From the NCBI RefSeq assembly GCF_963583255.1, contig NC_084808.1, positions 15,858,725-15,922,724 on the forward strand: a stretch of DNA of 64,000 bases. The letters are read 5' to 3'. The position numbers and the translations under genes were made by a program. Source of the stretch: Pyrus communis (taxonomy: Eukaryota; Streptophyta; Magnoliopsida; Rosales; Rosaceae). Below the pieces are notes generated by a model. It made no database searches and was not told where the DNA came from. It worked only from the letters and a program-made list of their open reading frames with translations. Shown one piece after another: positions 35,358-47,688 of the stretch (within the stretch, counting starts at the first letter, position 1; each line of letters begins with the position of its first letter).

Positions 35358-35478
35358 AAGAAGAGAACAAAAAAAAATAGACTTGTGGACCTGGCCTATT
35401 TCAAGCGGACCAATTTAGGTTCGATTTTTGTATTAAAAGTTATTGTAGCTGCCCTGGCCCAGCCCATGCTCAGCCCTA

Positions 35479-36447
35479 TTTGAAGAAAATCTCTTTGGCG
35501 TTTGGTTTTTTTATGTTGAGAGTACTTCGGTAAATTGACGTGAGATTTGGGCTATAAATGTTAGTTTTTATAAAAATTGACATTTTTTAATTTAAGAGTT
35601 AAATTTCGGCTATAAATGACAAATTCTCGTTTTGGAGATGATCTAAGTAGTTTTTTTTTTTTTTTTTTTTTTTTTGGTATTTACATACCAAGATCGAAAT
35701 CCTTTTTTTTTTTTACAAGAAGTTATAACGATTTCAATACTAACCAAAATCAAAATCCTTAATCTACTCCAAACCCACATCAAAATTTATACATCAATTG
35801 ATGAAGAATGAATATAAAACGAGTTGTAAATTTGAGGTTCAAATTTGTACGGACACAAAATATTCCGATGTACTTGATACTTATAAATTTGTAGGTGATT
35901 GCACGTTACTTGAGTCAACCTTTAGATGTTGTAACTGATAAAACAATCAATTGTGTGATTGGTTTGAACATTTGATCTATTTTTCTTAATAATTTCCTTG
36001 AATTATAGAAGATTCTTAATTGTATTTGGTAACTTGCTCTCCACACATGTGATTGTTAAACATACCTCCGCTAAGAGGCGAAAAAAATGTTGAAACTTCG
36101 TACTATACCCTCATTAAAATGAATATGGCATATAAATTAAAAACTTTCATTTATTGAAGTGTTTATCACTTCATAAATAGGGATAGGCTTTAGAAACCCT
36201 TTGGTTGTATGCATTCCATTCTATATGTAGTATATGATAGCCTTTCTTCGACTATATTCACTTCTAGGCTCTTTCTAGTACAAGCAACTCATTCTTCTTA
36301 GCACTTCGATCGCATTCTTCTTCAAACTTTTAAAGTATTTGGGAGACGAGTGTTGATAAATTTTAAGTATCATGTGGGGTTTGATATTATCTTAAAGTCG
36401 TAGCGTCAAACACTAGTCTTAAACAAGTAACATTTGATTTCTCTACA
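35479..36447. other. Intergenic, no gene seen
   Basis: AT-rich, with long T-runs at about 35650-35675 and 35704-35714. It ends at the target site of the LINE. Confidence 0.5.
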
Positions 36448-36583
36448 ACTTTCTCTTGGGGTTTTTTTTTTTTTTTTTTTTCTCCAAAGGCTAAATTTAT
36501 TATAAACGAATAGAAGGATTAATATCTTGCACTAAGATACTAAACAAAAACTCCGGACCAATACAATCCCATAAAAACGACTT

Positions 36584-39135
36584 TCACTCCTGAAACACAA
36601 ACTTAGCCACTGAGTAAGCAGCACCATTACCCTCTCTATGCACAAAAGCAAAAGTGACAGACCTCATACTTTGCACCAGACTCTCGATGTCACCAAGAAT
36701 GCATTCTAAACTAAAATCTGGATGCATCTCCTTCTTTAACATTTGGATAATGACCCATGCATCAGATTCTACCACCAGTTTATCAAACCCACGCATACGG
36801 CAAAACTCCAAAGCATCCCGAACAGCAATAGCTTCCGCTGTAGCAGCAGAGTGAAAAAACAGCTCACCCGAGCCACCCGCAACCTACAGCAGCCAGGAAA
36901 AATCACGAACAACCCAACCCACCCCTACCCGCAACGAATCCTTGCACCATGCAGTATCAGAATTGACCTTTAAAGTCCCAAACTGTGGTGGCTTCCACTA
37001 CACTCTCCTCGGCACTGACTCAATTGCCACATTCCTCATCAGTGGACTCCTCTCCACACCTTCCTGTGCTCTGGCACCCCTGAATTCCGCAATATTCTGC
37101 TTCCAAACCTCCACTACCTCCAATGGCTGACGAGAAACACCATTAAACACAGCCTCATTCCGATTTTTCCACAATCACCATAACCCAAAGACAAACTCAT
37201 GCATGATCTCCACTTCATTTACCATACCTCAAACCCGATTACAGAAGTTCTCCCAACTTTCAAGAAAGTCAGGACCTCCCAAATGAAAGGAATTGAGTTG
37301 GAGATGAGAGGAAAACCAAAACATGCGACTAAGCTCACCCCGAAAGAATAAATGGTTCTCCGTCTCATCCACCGAACCACACACCCCGCAAACATTATCC
37401 ACCTTCATACGTCTTCTTTGCAAATTACGACGGACTGCCAAAACACTATTACAACACCGCCATACAAAAAATTTCATTTTATTAGGAACCTCCAAACTCC
37501 AAATCCTATTCTACATCTGAGTACGTTCCAACCCACCACTTGTTACACCTCGCCCCTTCCTCCTTAGGCCACCATTCTCCATAAGACTCCAAGCCACCCC
37601 ATAACCCGATCTCACCACATATACCCCATTAATCGTGTGGTGCCACACCATCTTATCACAACACCCATTCTACTGATTGGTATGCTAAGAATAGGCCCCA
37701 CTTCATCACAATTACACCCAGCGAAGATCAAGTCCTTGTTCCAAGCCTTTAAATCCTTGTCAATAAGTTCATTCACCATTGTTGCTTGCAAACCCTCCCG
37801 TGGCCGAACGTGGAAAGCTTGGGAAACCAAGGATCAGCTCGAATATTAATACTCACCCCATCGCTTACACGCCAACGTAAACCATTATCTAGCACTTTAC
37901 GTGCTTCAAAGATTCCTTTCCAACCCCAAGACGTTCTTCTCCCACCACTTGCCTCCCTAAAGGTCCTACCTGGAAAATACTTCTCTCTCAAAACACACCC
38001 TAAAAGAGACTCCGGATTGTGAAATAAACGTCACCCAATCTTTGCCAGAAAAACAAGATTGATACATTGTATATCTCTAAAACCCAACCCCTCATTCCTT
38101 TTTTGCTTAATTAACTTATCCCAAGCAACCCAGTGGACCCCCTTCCGCTAATCATTCCCCATCCACCAATAGTTCCTAATGGCCTTCTCTATGTCACGAC
38201 ATACACCAATAGGAAGGTTGAAACAACTCATGGCATGGTTTAGCATCGCCATGGCCATAACCTTAATAAGAATTTCCTTCCCTGTAGGCGAAAGAAACTG
38301 CTCAGCCCATCCCATTATCCGAGATTCAATTTTCTCCCTAACCTCTTTAAAAACAGCTTTCTTTGAATGCCTGAAGTCCTTTTGTAGCCCTAAATACCTC
38401 CCAAAGCCGTCCTTACTCTGAATATTCAGAGTTCTTTCAATCTTCTTCGTAGTTTTTGAGCCAAAAAATATCGAACTCTTACTCATATTGATTTCCTGCC
38501 CAGACCCAGCCGCATAAGTCTTCAGCACCTCCACTACACCCTTCGATTCCTCCACTGATGCATTACAGAACAAAACCGAATCATCCGCAAAAAAGAGATG
38601 TGATATCGGTACACCAATAGGTGTCACTTTAAACGTACCCATGCAAAGCACCTCTCTCCATCCTATCCCGAATTAAAGTAGAAAACCCTTTAGTGCATAT
38701 AAGGAACAAATATGGGAAGTCCCATTGCGGGTGGATGTATCCCTGAGGAGTCCCATTCACCATAACACTGAAAGAAGCTGATGAAATACATTCTTTAATC
38801 CACCTACAAAACTATGGCGCAAACCCCAATTTAGCCATCATGGCAAGCAAAAATCCCCATTCTACACGATCATACACCTTTGCCATATCCTCCTTCGTTT
38901 GATGCGTTAAGGAATGTAAAATCCCATGCACAACAAGAATATTGTCCTGTATATGTTTCCTTGCCAAGAATGCCGATTGATTATCACTTACTAGCTTTGG
39001 CATTACTCTCTTTAACCTATTTGTAAGCACTTTCGAAATCACCTTATAAATGACATTACATAAAGCAATAGGTCTATACTGAGTCATATTCTTCGGGCAC
39101 CCCACCTTTGGAATAAGCACCAAGTTTGTATGATT
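36584..39135 (-). pseudogene. LINE ORF2 3' half: RT core, zf-RVT, RNase H
   Basis: Moving 5' to 3' (right to left), the RT begins LNHTNLVLIPKV, YRPIALCNVIYKVISKVLTN and DNQSAFLARKHIQDN, with the catalytic FADDS at about 38580 and GRYLGLQ after it. WAEQFLSPTGKEILIKVMAM and NYWWMGND lead to the linker WRVSDGVSINIRADPW (37870). MKFFVWRCC...CGVCGSVDETENHLFF is the zinc-binding RVT domain. KLVVESDAWVIIQML and FAFVHREGNGAAYSVAKFV are the RNase H (RVT_3) domain. Frames break near 38810, 38150 and 37500. Confidence 0.88.
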
Positions 39136-39139
39136 AAGT

Positions 39140-39797
39140 TGTCGGTATTCACAAGAGTTTACTAACTCAATACCAAAATATGTGGGTGATAAGTTTACAA
39201 ACTCTATCACACCTCTCACTTTCACTCTCAATAAAATTGGACAAAGAAATAGAGAAAGGAGGGAAGCAACAAGCTTTGGTAAAAAAAACACTTGGACTTT
39301 GATATATGAAAGAAGTAGCAAGCTTGGTGATAACAAACACTTTGAAATATTAGAAGAGTTTACAACTCTTAAAGCTTACAAGCTGAAAATGAGAATGGAA
39401 ATGGGATTTGGATGGGATGCTATAAAGCTTAGCAAGATGGCCTATTTATACAAAACAGAAATTGATAAACAATGCAACAACACATGCAATGAATGGGGTG
39501 TTTAACATCTTTACACCCTTTAAAACACATGCAAGAACTTTGGACAGTCTAGCACACATATGCAGCTATCTTTCCAGCTTGCAATCAACACTCTTTCGGC
39601 TAATACACAGCAGCACACTGCTGTCTTCCTGCTAGCACATCACATGGCAGCACACTTGCTGTCTTTTATCACCATTTCAGCTAGCACATGGAGGAAACTT
39701 TAGTCTTTGTAGTTGCAGCATGTGTGGATACAACCTGTAAAGAAACTAACAGCTAGAAGCAACCTTTTACAACCTGTTTTTATTTGAATTTCCAACA
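39140..39797 (-). repeat. 3' LTR of Copia E
   Basis: Plus-strand ends are TGTCGGTATTC and ATTTCCAACA. It is identical to the right LTR except for two substitutions. The minus-strand TATAAATAG lies near 39443-39451. Confidence 0.95.
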
Positions 39798-39809
39798 TGC
39801 CCCCTCAAA

Positions 39810-42800
39810 TCAAAACGCCTTCATGCCTAGCATTTCACGCAATAACCGAAATGATTCAAATGGTAGTGGCTTAGTGAAGATGTCAGCCACTTGTTCCTTT
39901 GTGTGACAATAGACAAGCTCAATTGTCTTTTGCTTCACATGGTCCCTTAGAAAATGGAACCTGGTATCAATGTGCTTGCTCCTTCCATGTTGAACAGGAT
40001 TCTTTGCAAGTTTGATTGCAGACACGTTATCCACATGAATCACAGTCGATTCCACTTGTGGATGACACACTGACTTCAACATATTTCTTAACCAAATTGC
40101 CTCACACACGGTTGAGGCTACAGCAACATACTCGGCTTCACATGATGACAAAGCAACAATTGATTGCTTCTTTGAAGTCCATGAGAAAGCTGTTGATCCT
40201 AGAAAAAACACATAGCCAGTTGTGCTTTTCCTTTCATCTTGGTCACCTCCCCAATCACTATCTGAATAACCAAATAATTTTGCATCTTCACCAAAATTAT
40301 AAAATAGACCATAGTTTAGAGTACCTCTTATGTACCTCAAAATTCTCTTGGCGGCCAGCCAATGAGACTCCCTTGGTGTTTCCATGTATCGACTCACGAG
40401 TCCAACACCATAAACTATATCAGGTCTTGTGATTGTAAGGTACCTTAGGCTTCCAACCAAGCTTTTGTACACGGTTGAGTTTACAAACTCACCTTCTCCT
40501 TCCTTGGACAGCTTCAATCCAGTTGTAACTGGAGTGTTGACAATATTGCACTTGTCCATATTGAATTTCTCCAATATATCTCTCATGTACTTTTGTTGAG
40601 AGATGTAGATACCGTCACTTTCTTGCTTCACCTCTATGCCAAGAAAGTATGACATTAATCCATTGTCAGTCATCTCGAATTCACTGAACATGGATTGCTT
40701 GAACTCATAGAACATTGCTTCATTGTTTCCTGTAAACAACAAGTCATCTACATAGAGACAAATAATTAAGAACTCCCCTTTTTCACCGTTCTTCATGTAA
40801 ACTGAATGCTCGTATGGACATTTCTGAAATCCATTTTGGTGAATGTAGTTGTCAATCCTTGAGTTCCAAGCTCGTGGTGCTTGCTTGAGGCCATACAAAG
40901 CTTTCTTCAAACGATACACCTTATCTTCTTCTCCTTGTACTTGGAAGCCTTCCGGTTGTTCCACGTACACTTCTTCCTCAAGAACTCCATTAAGGAAGGC
41001 TGACTTGACATCTAATTGATAAATTTTCCATTTATGCTGAGCGGCAAGAGAGATTAGTAATCTTACCGTGTCAAGTCTTGCAACTGGAGTATAGACTTCA
41101 TCATAGTCCACTCCATACTTCTGTTTGTAGCCCTTTGCTACAAGCCTTGATTTGTATCGATCCACACTTCCATCTGCAATGCGTTTGATCTTGTAAACCC
41201 ATTTGACACCAATAGCCTTCTGATTTGGTGGGAGCTTTGTTAACTCCCAAGTGTCATTCTTCTCGATGGCATGGATCTCTTCTTCCATGGCTTTCTTCCA
41301 ACAATCTTCTTCCACAGCTTCATTGAATGAGAGAGGCTCATGGTCTGCATAGAAGCAGAAAAAATTGGTTTCTTCTTCTTCTTGTCCATAAATCTCAGTG
41401 AGACTCCTTAACCTCACTGGAGTTGAGGAGCTGCTTTCCTCACTAGATGTAGGACCACTCCTTGTAATTCTGTGCACTGGAGTTGTTGTGATTGTTTGAG
41501 CAGGCTGTTGCTCAATAGGTGGTACAACTTCTGGTTCTTCAAAATCAGTGGAGACGATCTTCTCTTTACTGACTTCTTTGTTGTTCCACTTCCATGTCTC
41601 TTCCTCACTGAAGATGACATCTCTACTAACCACTAGTTTGCCAGTTAGTGGGTTGTAGAGCTTGTATGCCTTGAACTCTTCACTATAGCCCACAAACACA
41701 CACTTCTCACCTCTATCATCAAGTTTCCTCCTCTTGGCTTCTGGAACTTGAGCATATGCAACACACCCAAAAATTCTTAGGTGTGTAACATTCGGCTTGT
41801 ATCCACTCCAAGCCTCTTGTGGTGTCATCCTCTTGACACTCTTTGTTGGACATCGATTCAACAAATAAATCGAACAAGCTACAGCTTCTGCCCATAACTC
41901 TTTTGGCAAATTCTTCTCCTTAAGCATGGACCTTGTCATGTCAAGGATGGTTCGATTCTTTCTTTCGGCTATCCCATTTTGCTGTGGGGTATAGGCAGCA
42001 GTAAGTTGATGCCTAATTCCTTGCTCCTTGCAGTATGCTTGGAAAGCATTGGAGGTGTACTCTCCATCTCTATCTGATCTCACAGCCACAAGCTTGTGGT
42101 TACTTTCAGCCTCTGTGAGTGCCTTGAACTCCTTGAAAATTTTTAAGGCAGTTGACTTCTCCTTAAGAAAATAGACCCAAGTCTTTCTACTGAAATCATC
42201 AATGAAGGTAATAAAATACCTATTACCTCCATAAGACATGGGATCCAATGGACCACATATATCTGTGTGCACCAACTGCAGTGGTGCCTTTGCTCTCCAT
42301 GTATCACCAACAGGGAACGATAGTCGTGCTTGCTTGCCAAGCACACAACCTTCACATACTTGGCGTGTGGCTTCAATCTGGGGTAAACCACGAACCATTC
42401 CTCCACTTGACAACAACTGTAGGCCATTGAAATGAAGATGGCCAAATCGAAGATGCCATTTCCATGACTCATCTTCCATCACACCGATGTTGCAACTCCC
42501 AATCTTTGTGTTCAACTTCAACGGGAACATTCGGTTCTTTGACATTTGAACACGTGCAATAAGTTTTCTCCTTGCATTTCTGAGAGTGAGAAACATATTC
42601 TCCATATGTATAATGTACCTTTTCTGGAGCAGTTGACCAATGCTTAGAATGTTGCTCTTCATACCTGGTATGTAGTAGGTATCGGAGATATATTCTTCTT
42701 TACCATCCTTCTGGATGATCTTGATCTTCCCTTTGCCTTCAACTGGCAACTTTGAGGAGTCACCAAGACTTACAGATCCATAGGCCCCATCTTTGAGTTC

Positions 42801-43829
42801 GGCAAAAAACTCCTTCTTTCCACACATGTGATTGCTTGCACTAGAGTCCAAATACCAAACATCTTGTTGGCTACTGGAATCATGGTGTGCTAGCAAGACT
42901 GTAAGTTCTTCATCAGTATTTCCACTTGATTCTGCCATATTGACATGCTCACCATTTTTATGTGAACATTCATTGGCATAATGTCCATATTGCTTACAGT
43001 TGTGACATTGGATATGCGTCTTTCCTCGAGTAGATCTCCACTCCTGAGACTGACCTTGATTTTGTGCATAGCCTCGACCTCTTCCTCGGGCTCGTCCTCG
43101 GCTACGGTTGGATGAACTCCCACGACGTGAGTTCCACTGCCCACGACCTTTATTTGGTTTGTCAATATTCAACTTTGACTCCAAAGCTTGCTCTAGCGTT
43201 GTGGGGCTTGCATTCTTCTGAATACGTTGCTCGTGAACTAGGAGGGATCCTAGTAGCTCCTCTGCACTCATCACCTCCAAATCCTTGGATTCCTCAATGG
43301 CAGTCACCACATGCTCAAACTTAGATGTGAGTGACCGGAGTATCTTCTCCACAACTCGTACTTCATCGAGTCTCTCGCCATTTCTCCTCATCTGATTTAC
43401 TATCACAATGAGCCTTGAGTGATAGTCGGAGATGCTCTCCCCTTCATTTATGTGAGCAGTTTCAAAATCTGCTCGAAGTGACTGTAACCTTACTTTCTTG
43501 ACTCAATCTACTCCTTTGTAGATTGTACTGAGTGTATCCCATACTTGCTTGCTCGTTGTTGCTTCTGCAACCTTCTCGAACGTTGAATCTTCCAAACCCT
43601 GGTATAGAAGATACAGCGCCTTTTGGTCCTTCTTTCGTAAGTCCTTGAGAGTGTTCCTTTGATCCGCAGTATATACGGCTTCTTGCTCGGCAGTGGGTAC
43701 AACATACCCACTACTGATAACTTCACATAACTCCTGTGATCCAAACAATGCTTTGAATTGGATGCACCATCTTTCATAATTTTCTTTCTTCAATGTGGGA
43801 ACTTGGAGTTGCACTAAATTGGACGCCAT
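39810..43829 (-). pseudogene. Copia E Gag-Pol polyprotein, one nonsense codon
   Basis: The likely start is the Met at 43827-43829 (MASNLVQLQVPTLKKENYER), giving about 1339 codons. Gag UBN2-type sequence (WDTLSTIYKG) comes first, then an in-frame TGA at 43503-43505, after which the same frame runs unbroken to 39810. The zinc knuckle CHNCKQYGHYANECSH lies at 42960-43007. The protease site reads WYLDSSASNHM, with Ser in place of the usual Gly of D-S-G. Integrase has the HHCC region (WHLRFGHL to CEGCVLGKQ) and the D, D and E positions in HTDICGPL, RSDRDGEY and NGIAERKNR. RT has NDTWELTKLP, KSAFLNG and LYVDDLLF (near 40750). RNase H has SDSDWGGDQDERKSTTGY and SSCEAEYVA. Confidence 0.93.
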
Positions 43830-43858
43830 AGCTACTGCACTTGCCAGAATGGTATTCT

Positions 43859-43871
43859 GGCTCTGATACCA
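43859..43871 (-). other. Primer-binding site of Copia E
   Basis: Minus-strand TGGTATCAGAGCC lies two bases from the LTR end. It is complementary to the 3' end of initiator methionine tRNA, the usual plant Copia primer. Confidence 0.93.
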
Positions 43872-43873
43872 AT

Positions 43874-44531
43874 TGTCGGTATTCACAAGAGTTTACTAAC
43901 TCAATACCAAAATATGTGGGTGATAAGTTTACAAACTCTATCACACCTCTCACTTTCACTCTCAATAAAATTGGACAAAGAAATAGAGAAAGGAGGGAAG
44001 CAACAAGCTTTGGTAAAAAAAACACTTGGACTTTGATATATGAAAGAAGTAGCAAGCTTGGTGATAACAAACACTTTGAAATATTAGAAGAGTTTACAAC
44101 TCTTAAAGCTTACAAGCTGAAAATGAGAATGGAAATGGGATTTGGATGGGATGCTATAAAGCTTAGCAAGATGGCCTATTTATACAAAACAGAAATTGAT
44201 AAACAATGCAACAACACATGCAATGAATGGGGTGTTTAACATCTTTACACCCTTTAAAACACATGCAAGAACTTTAGACAGTCTAGCACACATATGCAGC
44301 TATCTTTCCAGCTTGCAATCAACACTCTTTCGGCTAATACACAGCAGCACACTGCTGTCTTCCTGCTAGCACATCACATGGCAGCACACTTGCTGTCTTT
44401 TATCACCATTTCAGCTAGCACATGGAGGAAACTTTAGTCTTTGTAGTTGCAGCATGTGTGGATACAACCTGTAAAGAAACTAACAGCTAGAAGCAACCTT
44501 TTACAGCCTGTTTTTATTTGAATTTCCAACA
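43874..44531 (-). repeat. 5' LTR of Copia E
   Basis: Partner of 39140-39797. The TATA-like element (minus TATAAATAG) lies at about 44176-44184 and would direct leftward transcription through gag-pol. Confidence 0.95.
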
Positions 44532-44536
44532 TAAGT

Positions 44537-46082
44537 TTCTATAAAAGTGACCCAGAATGCTAAAAAACTTTAACAATATTGACCACATCCTTCCCCACCA
44601 CATCCCAATGGTCTTGATAAAAACTACTAGAGAACCCATCAAGTCTCAGAGCTCTCAATGGAGGAATTTGGAAAGCTGCCTCTTTAATTTCTACCTCTGT
44701 CATTGGAGCAATCAAGCCTCATTATCATCATGGGTCACCCGAGAGTCAACACAACCTACAATTTCATCAACTTGTCTTAGATAACATGACTGAAATAACT
44801 CAGAAAAATAAGAGACCGCAATCGAACAAATGCTCGCTTCACTCTCATGCCATATCCCATTATCTTCCTCCAACCCTCGAATTTGATTGAACCGCCAGCG
44901 TTTCATTGTTTGGGCATGAAAAAAAATTTGTATTCTTATCACCCTCATTAAGCCATTGAACCCTAGACTCCACCGCCAATAAGCCTCTTCCCCTTTATTT
45001 GCTATCCGGAGCTCATTTTCTATTCTCCTAACCTCCGCCAAACCAAAATTGTTAGACTGCAAAGCCAACCGGATCGCGCCTTTCAACTAGTCAATTGTGC
45101 TCTTAGAATTCTGACCCCTCCCCTTATACCAAGCCTGAAAACACTCCCTTAAGCTTTTGAGTTTCTCACAAACTCCGTAAGCATAAGATCCTCCATAACT
45201 CATCTTCCATTCCCTAGCCATCAAGTCTCGACATTCCTCTAACTTTCCACACCTCGCATCATAAGTAAACCGTCGCCCCCTCCGAACCCACTGCTTCTCT
45301 GTGGAAATAACCAGTATGGCATGATCAGAACCTCCCAACACCACATGAAGAATCTTTGTATCTGGATAGAGTTCATACCATCCCAAACTTGCCAAACCAC
45401 GATTTAATCGTTGTTGAATTGGCATTGCCTCTCTATTGTTCCTCCACGTGAACGAATAACCATCATAGCCCAAATCCATAAGTTCGTTCTACGCCACAAA
45501 ATCTCGAAAGTCATGCAAACTAGCCACTGTTCTATAATTACCTCCTTCTTTCTCATCATTACTCAGAATATCGTTAAAATCCCCAATTAGGAAACATCTA
45601 TCACATTCTTTTTCTAGGCGTTTACTCAAAGCCACCCGTTGCTCCTTCCTTTTTTTCTCATCCGTACTAGCATAAATGGCAAACAGACGCCAAAAACACA
45701 TCTTACGATTATCCCATATTTTAACCTCAATGACAAAATCTGCATATTTCACAAGAGACATATGTGACACATCCCTCTAAAACAAGCACATCCCACCGCC
45801 AATACCACAAGGTTCCACTGCATGCATATACTTCATTCCCATCCTCCTTTTTAGATAACCATAACGCCTACTTTTGTTCTTTGTTTCCAGTAGGATCACC
45901 ATGTCGAGGGTGTAGAGCCTACATTGCTTCATCAAATTGTCAACTGTCAGGTCACCCTCGATACCCTGACAATTCCATGCTAGTAGCTTCATTGGGAATT
46001 GGGAGACCTCCTCAAGGTTGGTCTTCTCCGCCTCAAACAAAACAGTTGACGACCAACGTCGAACACTTCTAAAGTCCTCCAT
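44537..46082 (-). pseudogene. LINE ORF2 5' half: endonuclease and start of RT
   Basis: LLAWNCQGIEGDLTV opens the endonuclease/exonuclease/phosphatase (APE-type) domain near 46000, followed by VILLETKN. CFLIGDFNDILSNDEKEGG (near 45600) and GYSFTWRNN plus GGSDHAILV (near 45340) are the later conserved blocks. The linker to RT (45086-44540) contains LRIANKGEEAYWRW and FHAQTMKRWRFNQI. The frame breaks near 45777, 45485 and 45086. The last part, just before Copia E, reads toward the RT start. Confidence 0.87.
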
Positions 46083-46121
46083 AGCCAGAACCGCATCAAA
46101 CCCTTTAACCTCCTTTAACCC

Positions 46122-47438
46122 TCACTTCCTCATCTTCCTCTCCCGAGAAATAACCTTAATAATTGGCCCCAAATTAAAAGGATTCGAATCTTGAGTACCC
46201 TCCACTGGAACAAGCTCCGATTCCTTCCTGCTCACCACCCCCACCCACTCACCACTAAGAGCACCTTCCATAGGCAAAAGATTCAAATCAAACCCACCCT
46301 TAGTATCATTCTCCACCTCATCCAAACTAAACAGCACAACATTTTCTAATCCCAACGCAACCATTCCCCCCGACCCAATCAAACCCTAGTCAAAAGCTTT
46401 CTCCCTCGCCTACCGCTCCAATTCTTCCCTCGCCTTTCGTTCCCTAAGTTGTTCCACCCGCGTGCTATGTAAGTTACCATCCATCATTATCTCACCTTCC
46501 CATTGCGCACCATCCTACTCGCCACTGACAGTCGAGGACACATTACCACTCTCATGTATTATATTCTCCACCACCCTACCATATGGTCTCAGTATATGAC
46601 TCCTACACCTACTACTCTCCCCCAACCCCGAACCTTGTCAATTAATTAGCCGAAGTGGATAACCACGTAAATCTGATACCGCATCAAGAACCATAAAAGC
46701 ATAGTCGTCCGTCCGTCCACCAACAACCACAGCAGCAACCCTATCCAAAGAATCTCGACACATTCTAGTAGGGTGTCCCATTTAACCACAGATCAAACAA
46801 TAGTTTGGTAGACATTCATATTTAAAGTCCACCCAAATCAATCCTTCATCAGGAAACTGAACAAACGTGCCTCGCATTAGCAGTTCCTTTACGTTAAAAC
46901 GTACCTTTGTTCTCAGAAATCTTCCAATACATTCCTTGCTCACACTTCTATCAACTGTCAACACAGTACCCAACAGATCATCGATTGCATGTGCAACGGC
47001 CCCAGTCATGCTAAAGGGTGGAATGTTATGAAACGGCACCAAAAAAGACCCAAGAGTAAAAGGCTCCCATCAATTCTTACCCATCTGCATCCTATTCGCC
47101 ACCATAACTAAATCATCATTGAACGTCTAAGATTGATCCACATCAACAACACGAGCCATATCCTGTTTAGTAACAAAACGTGCAAAGAAGCGATGATTCC
47201 CTAAATCTCCAAGCGAGACCCCACTCTTCCCTTACGATAGAAAAGTAAACTGATCAATGAAAGCATCCCTATGCACCTCCTTTGCAATGAGAACCTCTGC
47301 AACAGCACAAAAGTGGAATCCAAGCAAAGCCTCATCAACCTCTTTTTTCCCTATAACAATGCCCTTCCGCTCCTTATCAGACAACCTAAGGCTAGACCAA
47401 AACCCATGCCCCAATTCCTCCATCTCTGGTTCATCCAT
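46122..47438 (-). pseudogene. LINE ORF1-like: DUF4283 and CCHC-type knuckle
   Basis: The first readable part, MDEPEMEELGHGFWSSLRLS...GLHFCAVAEVLIAKEV-type sequence (47438-47232), is DUF4283-like, common at the N-terminus of plant LINE and gag-like proteins. NIPPFSMTGAVAHAIDDLLG and CIGRFLRTKVRFNVKELLMR precede FKYECLPNYCLICG (46782-47042), the start of a zf-CCHC_4 knuckle. The tail to 46122 is low-complexity. Several stops separate the pieces. ORF1 products bind the LINE RNA. Confidence 0.8.
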
Positions 47439-47688
47439 GTGCTACGACCCTCAGAACACTCCGCCTCACCAAGAGCTCAACACAGAACTGCTTTCTACCC
47501 CGTACAGTCAACTTTCATGCAAACCCTAACCCTAGAAGATGAAGCGGCACTCTGACACCCCCAAAACCCTAACCCCTTCTTTCGAGGATAGAAAAGAATC
47601 AGGCTTTCCGTAATTGTAGCACTTTCTCTTAGTTTACAGTGTATGATTGTTGTACAGTACTTGTTGATTTTGATACATTAATTAATTG

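Larger units (their letters stand above)
34351..35478. mobile_element. Possible gene-carrying hAT element (Pack-type) with PP2C fragment
   Basis: The left end TAGGGGTGGGCA and the reverse complement of the right end, TAGGGCTGAGCA, match at 10 of 12 positions and resemble the proven hAT termini at 16493-17457. Between them lie GC-rich subterminal sequence, a 121-bp MITE and a decayed PP2C fragment. The flanking 8-mers ATTGCAAT and TTTGAAGA agree at only four positions, so the target duplication is not confirmed. Two unrelated hAT ends are an alternative. Confidence 0.4.
39140..44531 (-). mobile_element. Young, nearly complete Ty1/Copia retrotransposon E
   Basis: The element is 5392 bp with 658-bp LTRs (39140-39797 and 43874-44531). 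I see two differences between them (G/A near 39541/44275 and A/G near 39773/44507), about 0.3 percent. A perfect Met-tRNA primer-binding site TGGTATCAGAGCC on the minus strand follows the right LTR (about 43859-43871). A polypurine tract, TTTGAGGGGGC, precedes the left LTR. One Gag-Pol frame spans 43829-39810, broken by a single TGA. The near-identical LTRs mean a recent insertion into an already present LINE. Confidence 0.95.
39135..44536. repeat. 5-bp target-site duplication TAAGT of Copia E
   Basis: TAAGT lies at 39135-39139 and at 44532-44536. Removing the element and one copy rejoins LINE sequence across the site, ending in LNHTNLVLIPK. Confidence 0.93.
36458..47620 (-). mobile_element. 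Full-length L1-type LINE (dead), split by Copia E
   Basis: This minus-strand non-LTR retrotransposon is about 5.8 kb without the insertion. From its 5' end (47620) it has an ORF1-like region (DUF4283 plus CCHC knuckle), then ORF2 with apurinic endonuclease, reverse transcriptase, a zinc-binding domain and RNase H. The 3' end carries a poly-A tail, seen as poly-T at 36462-36481. A 10-bp target duplication flanks it. Copia E sits inside the RT at 39140-44531 with TAAGT duplicated. Many stops and shifts make it inactive even without the insertion. Confidence 0.9.
36448..47630. repeat. Target-site duplication ACTTTCTCTT of the LINE
   Basis: ACTTTCTCTT occurs at 36448-36457, next to the poly-T (the LINE's poly-A tail), and at 47621-47630, next to its 5' end. 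This brackets the entire LINE plus its inserted Copia. Confidence 0.82.

Noticed and set aside
43774..44070. 98-codon open frame, with a copy at 38812-39336, starting MLSPSLLLLSYIK
   Set aside because: It is the same LTR sequence of Copia E read in an open frame in both LTRs; the second copy only runs on into LINE sequence by chance.
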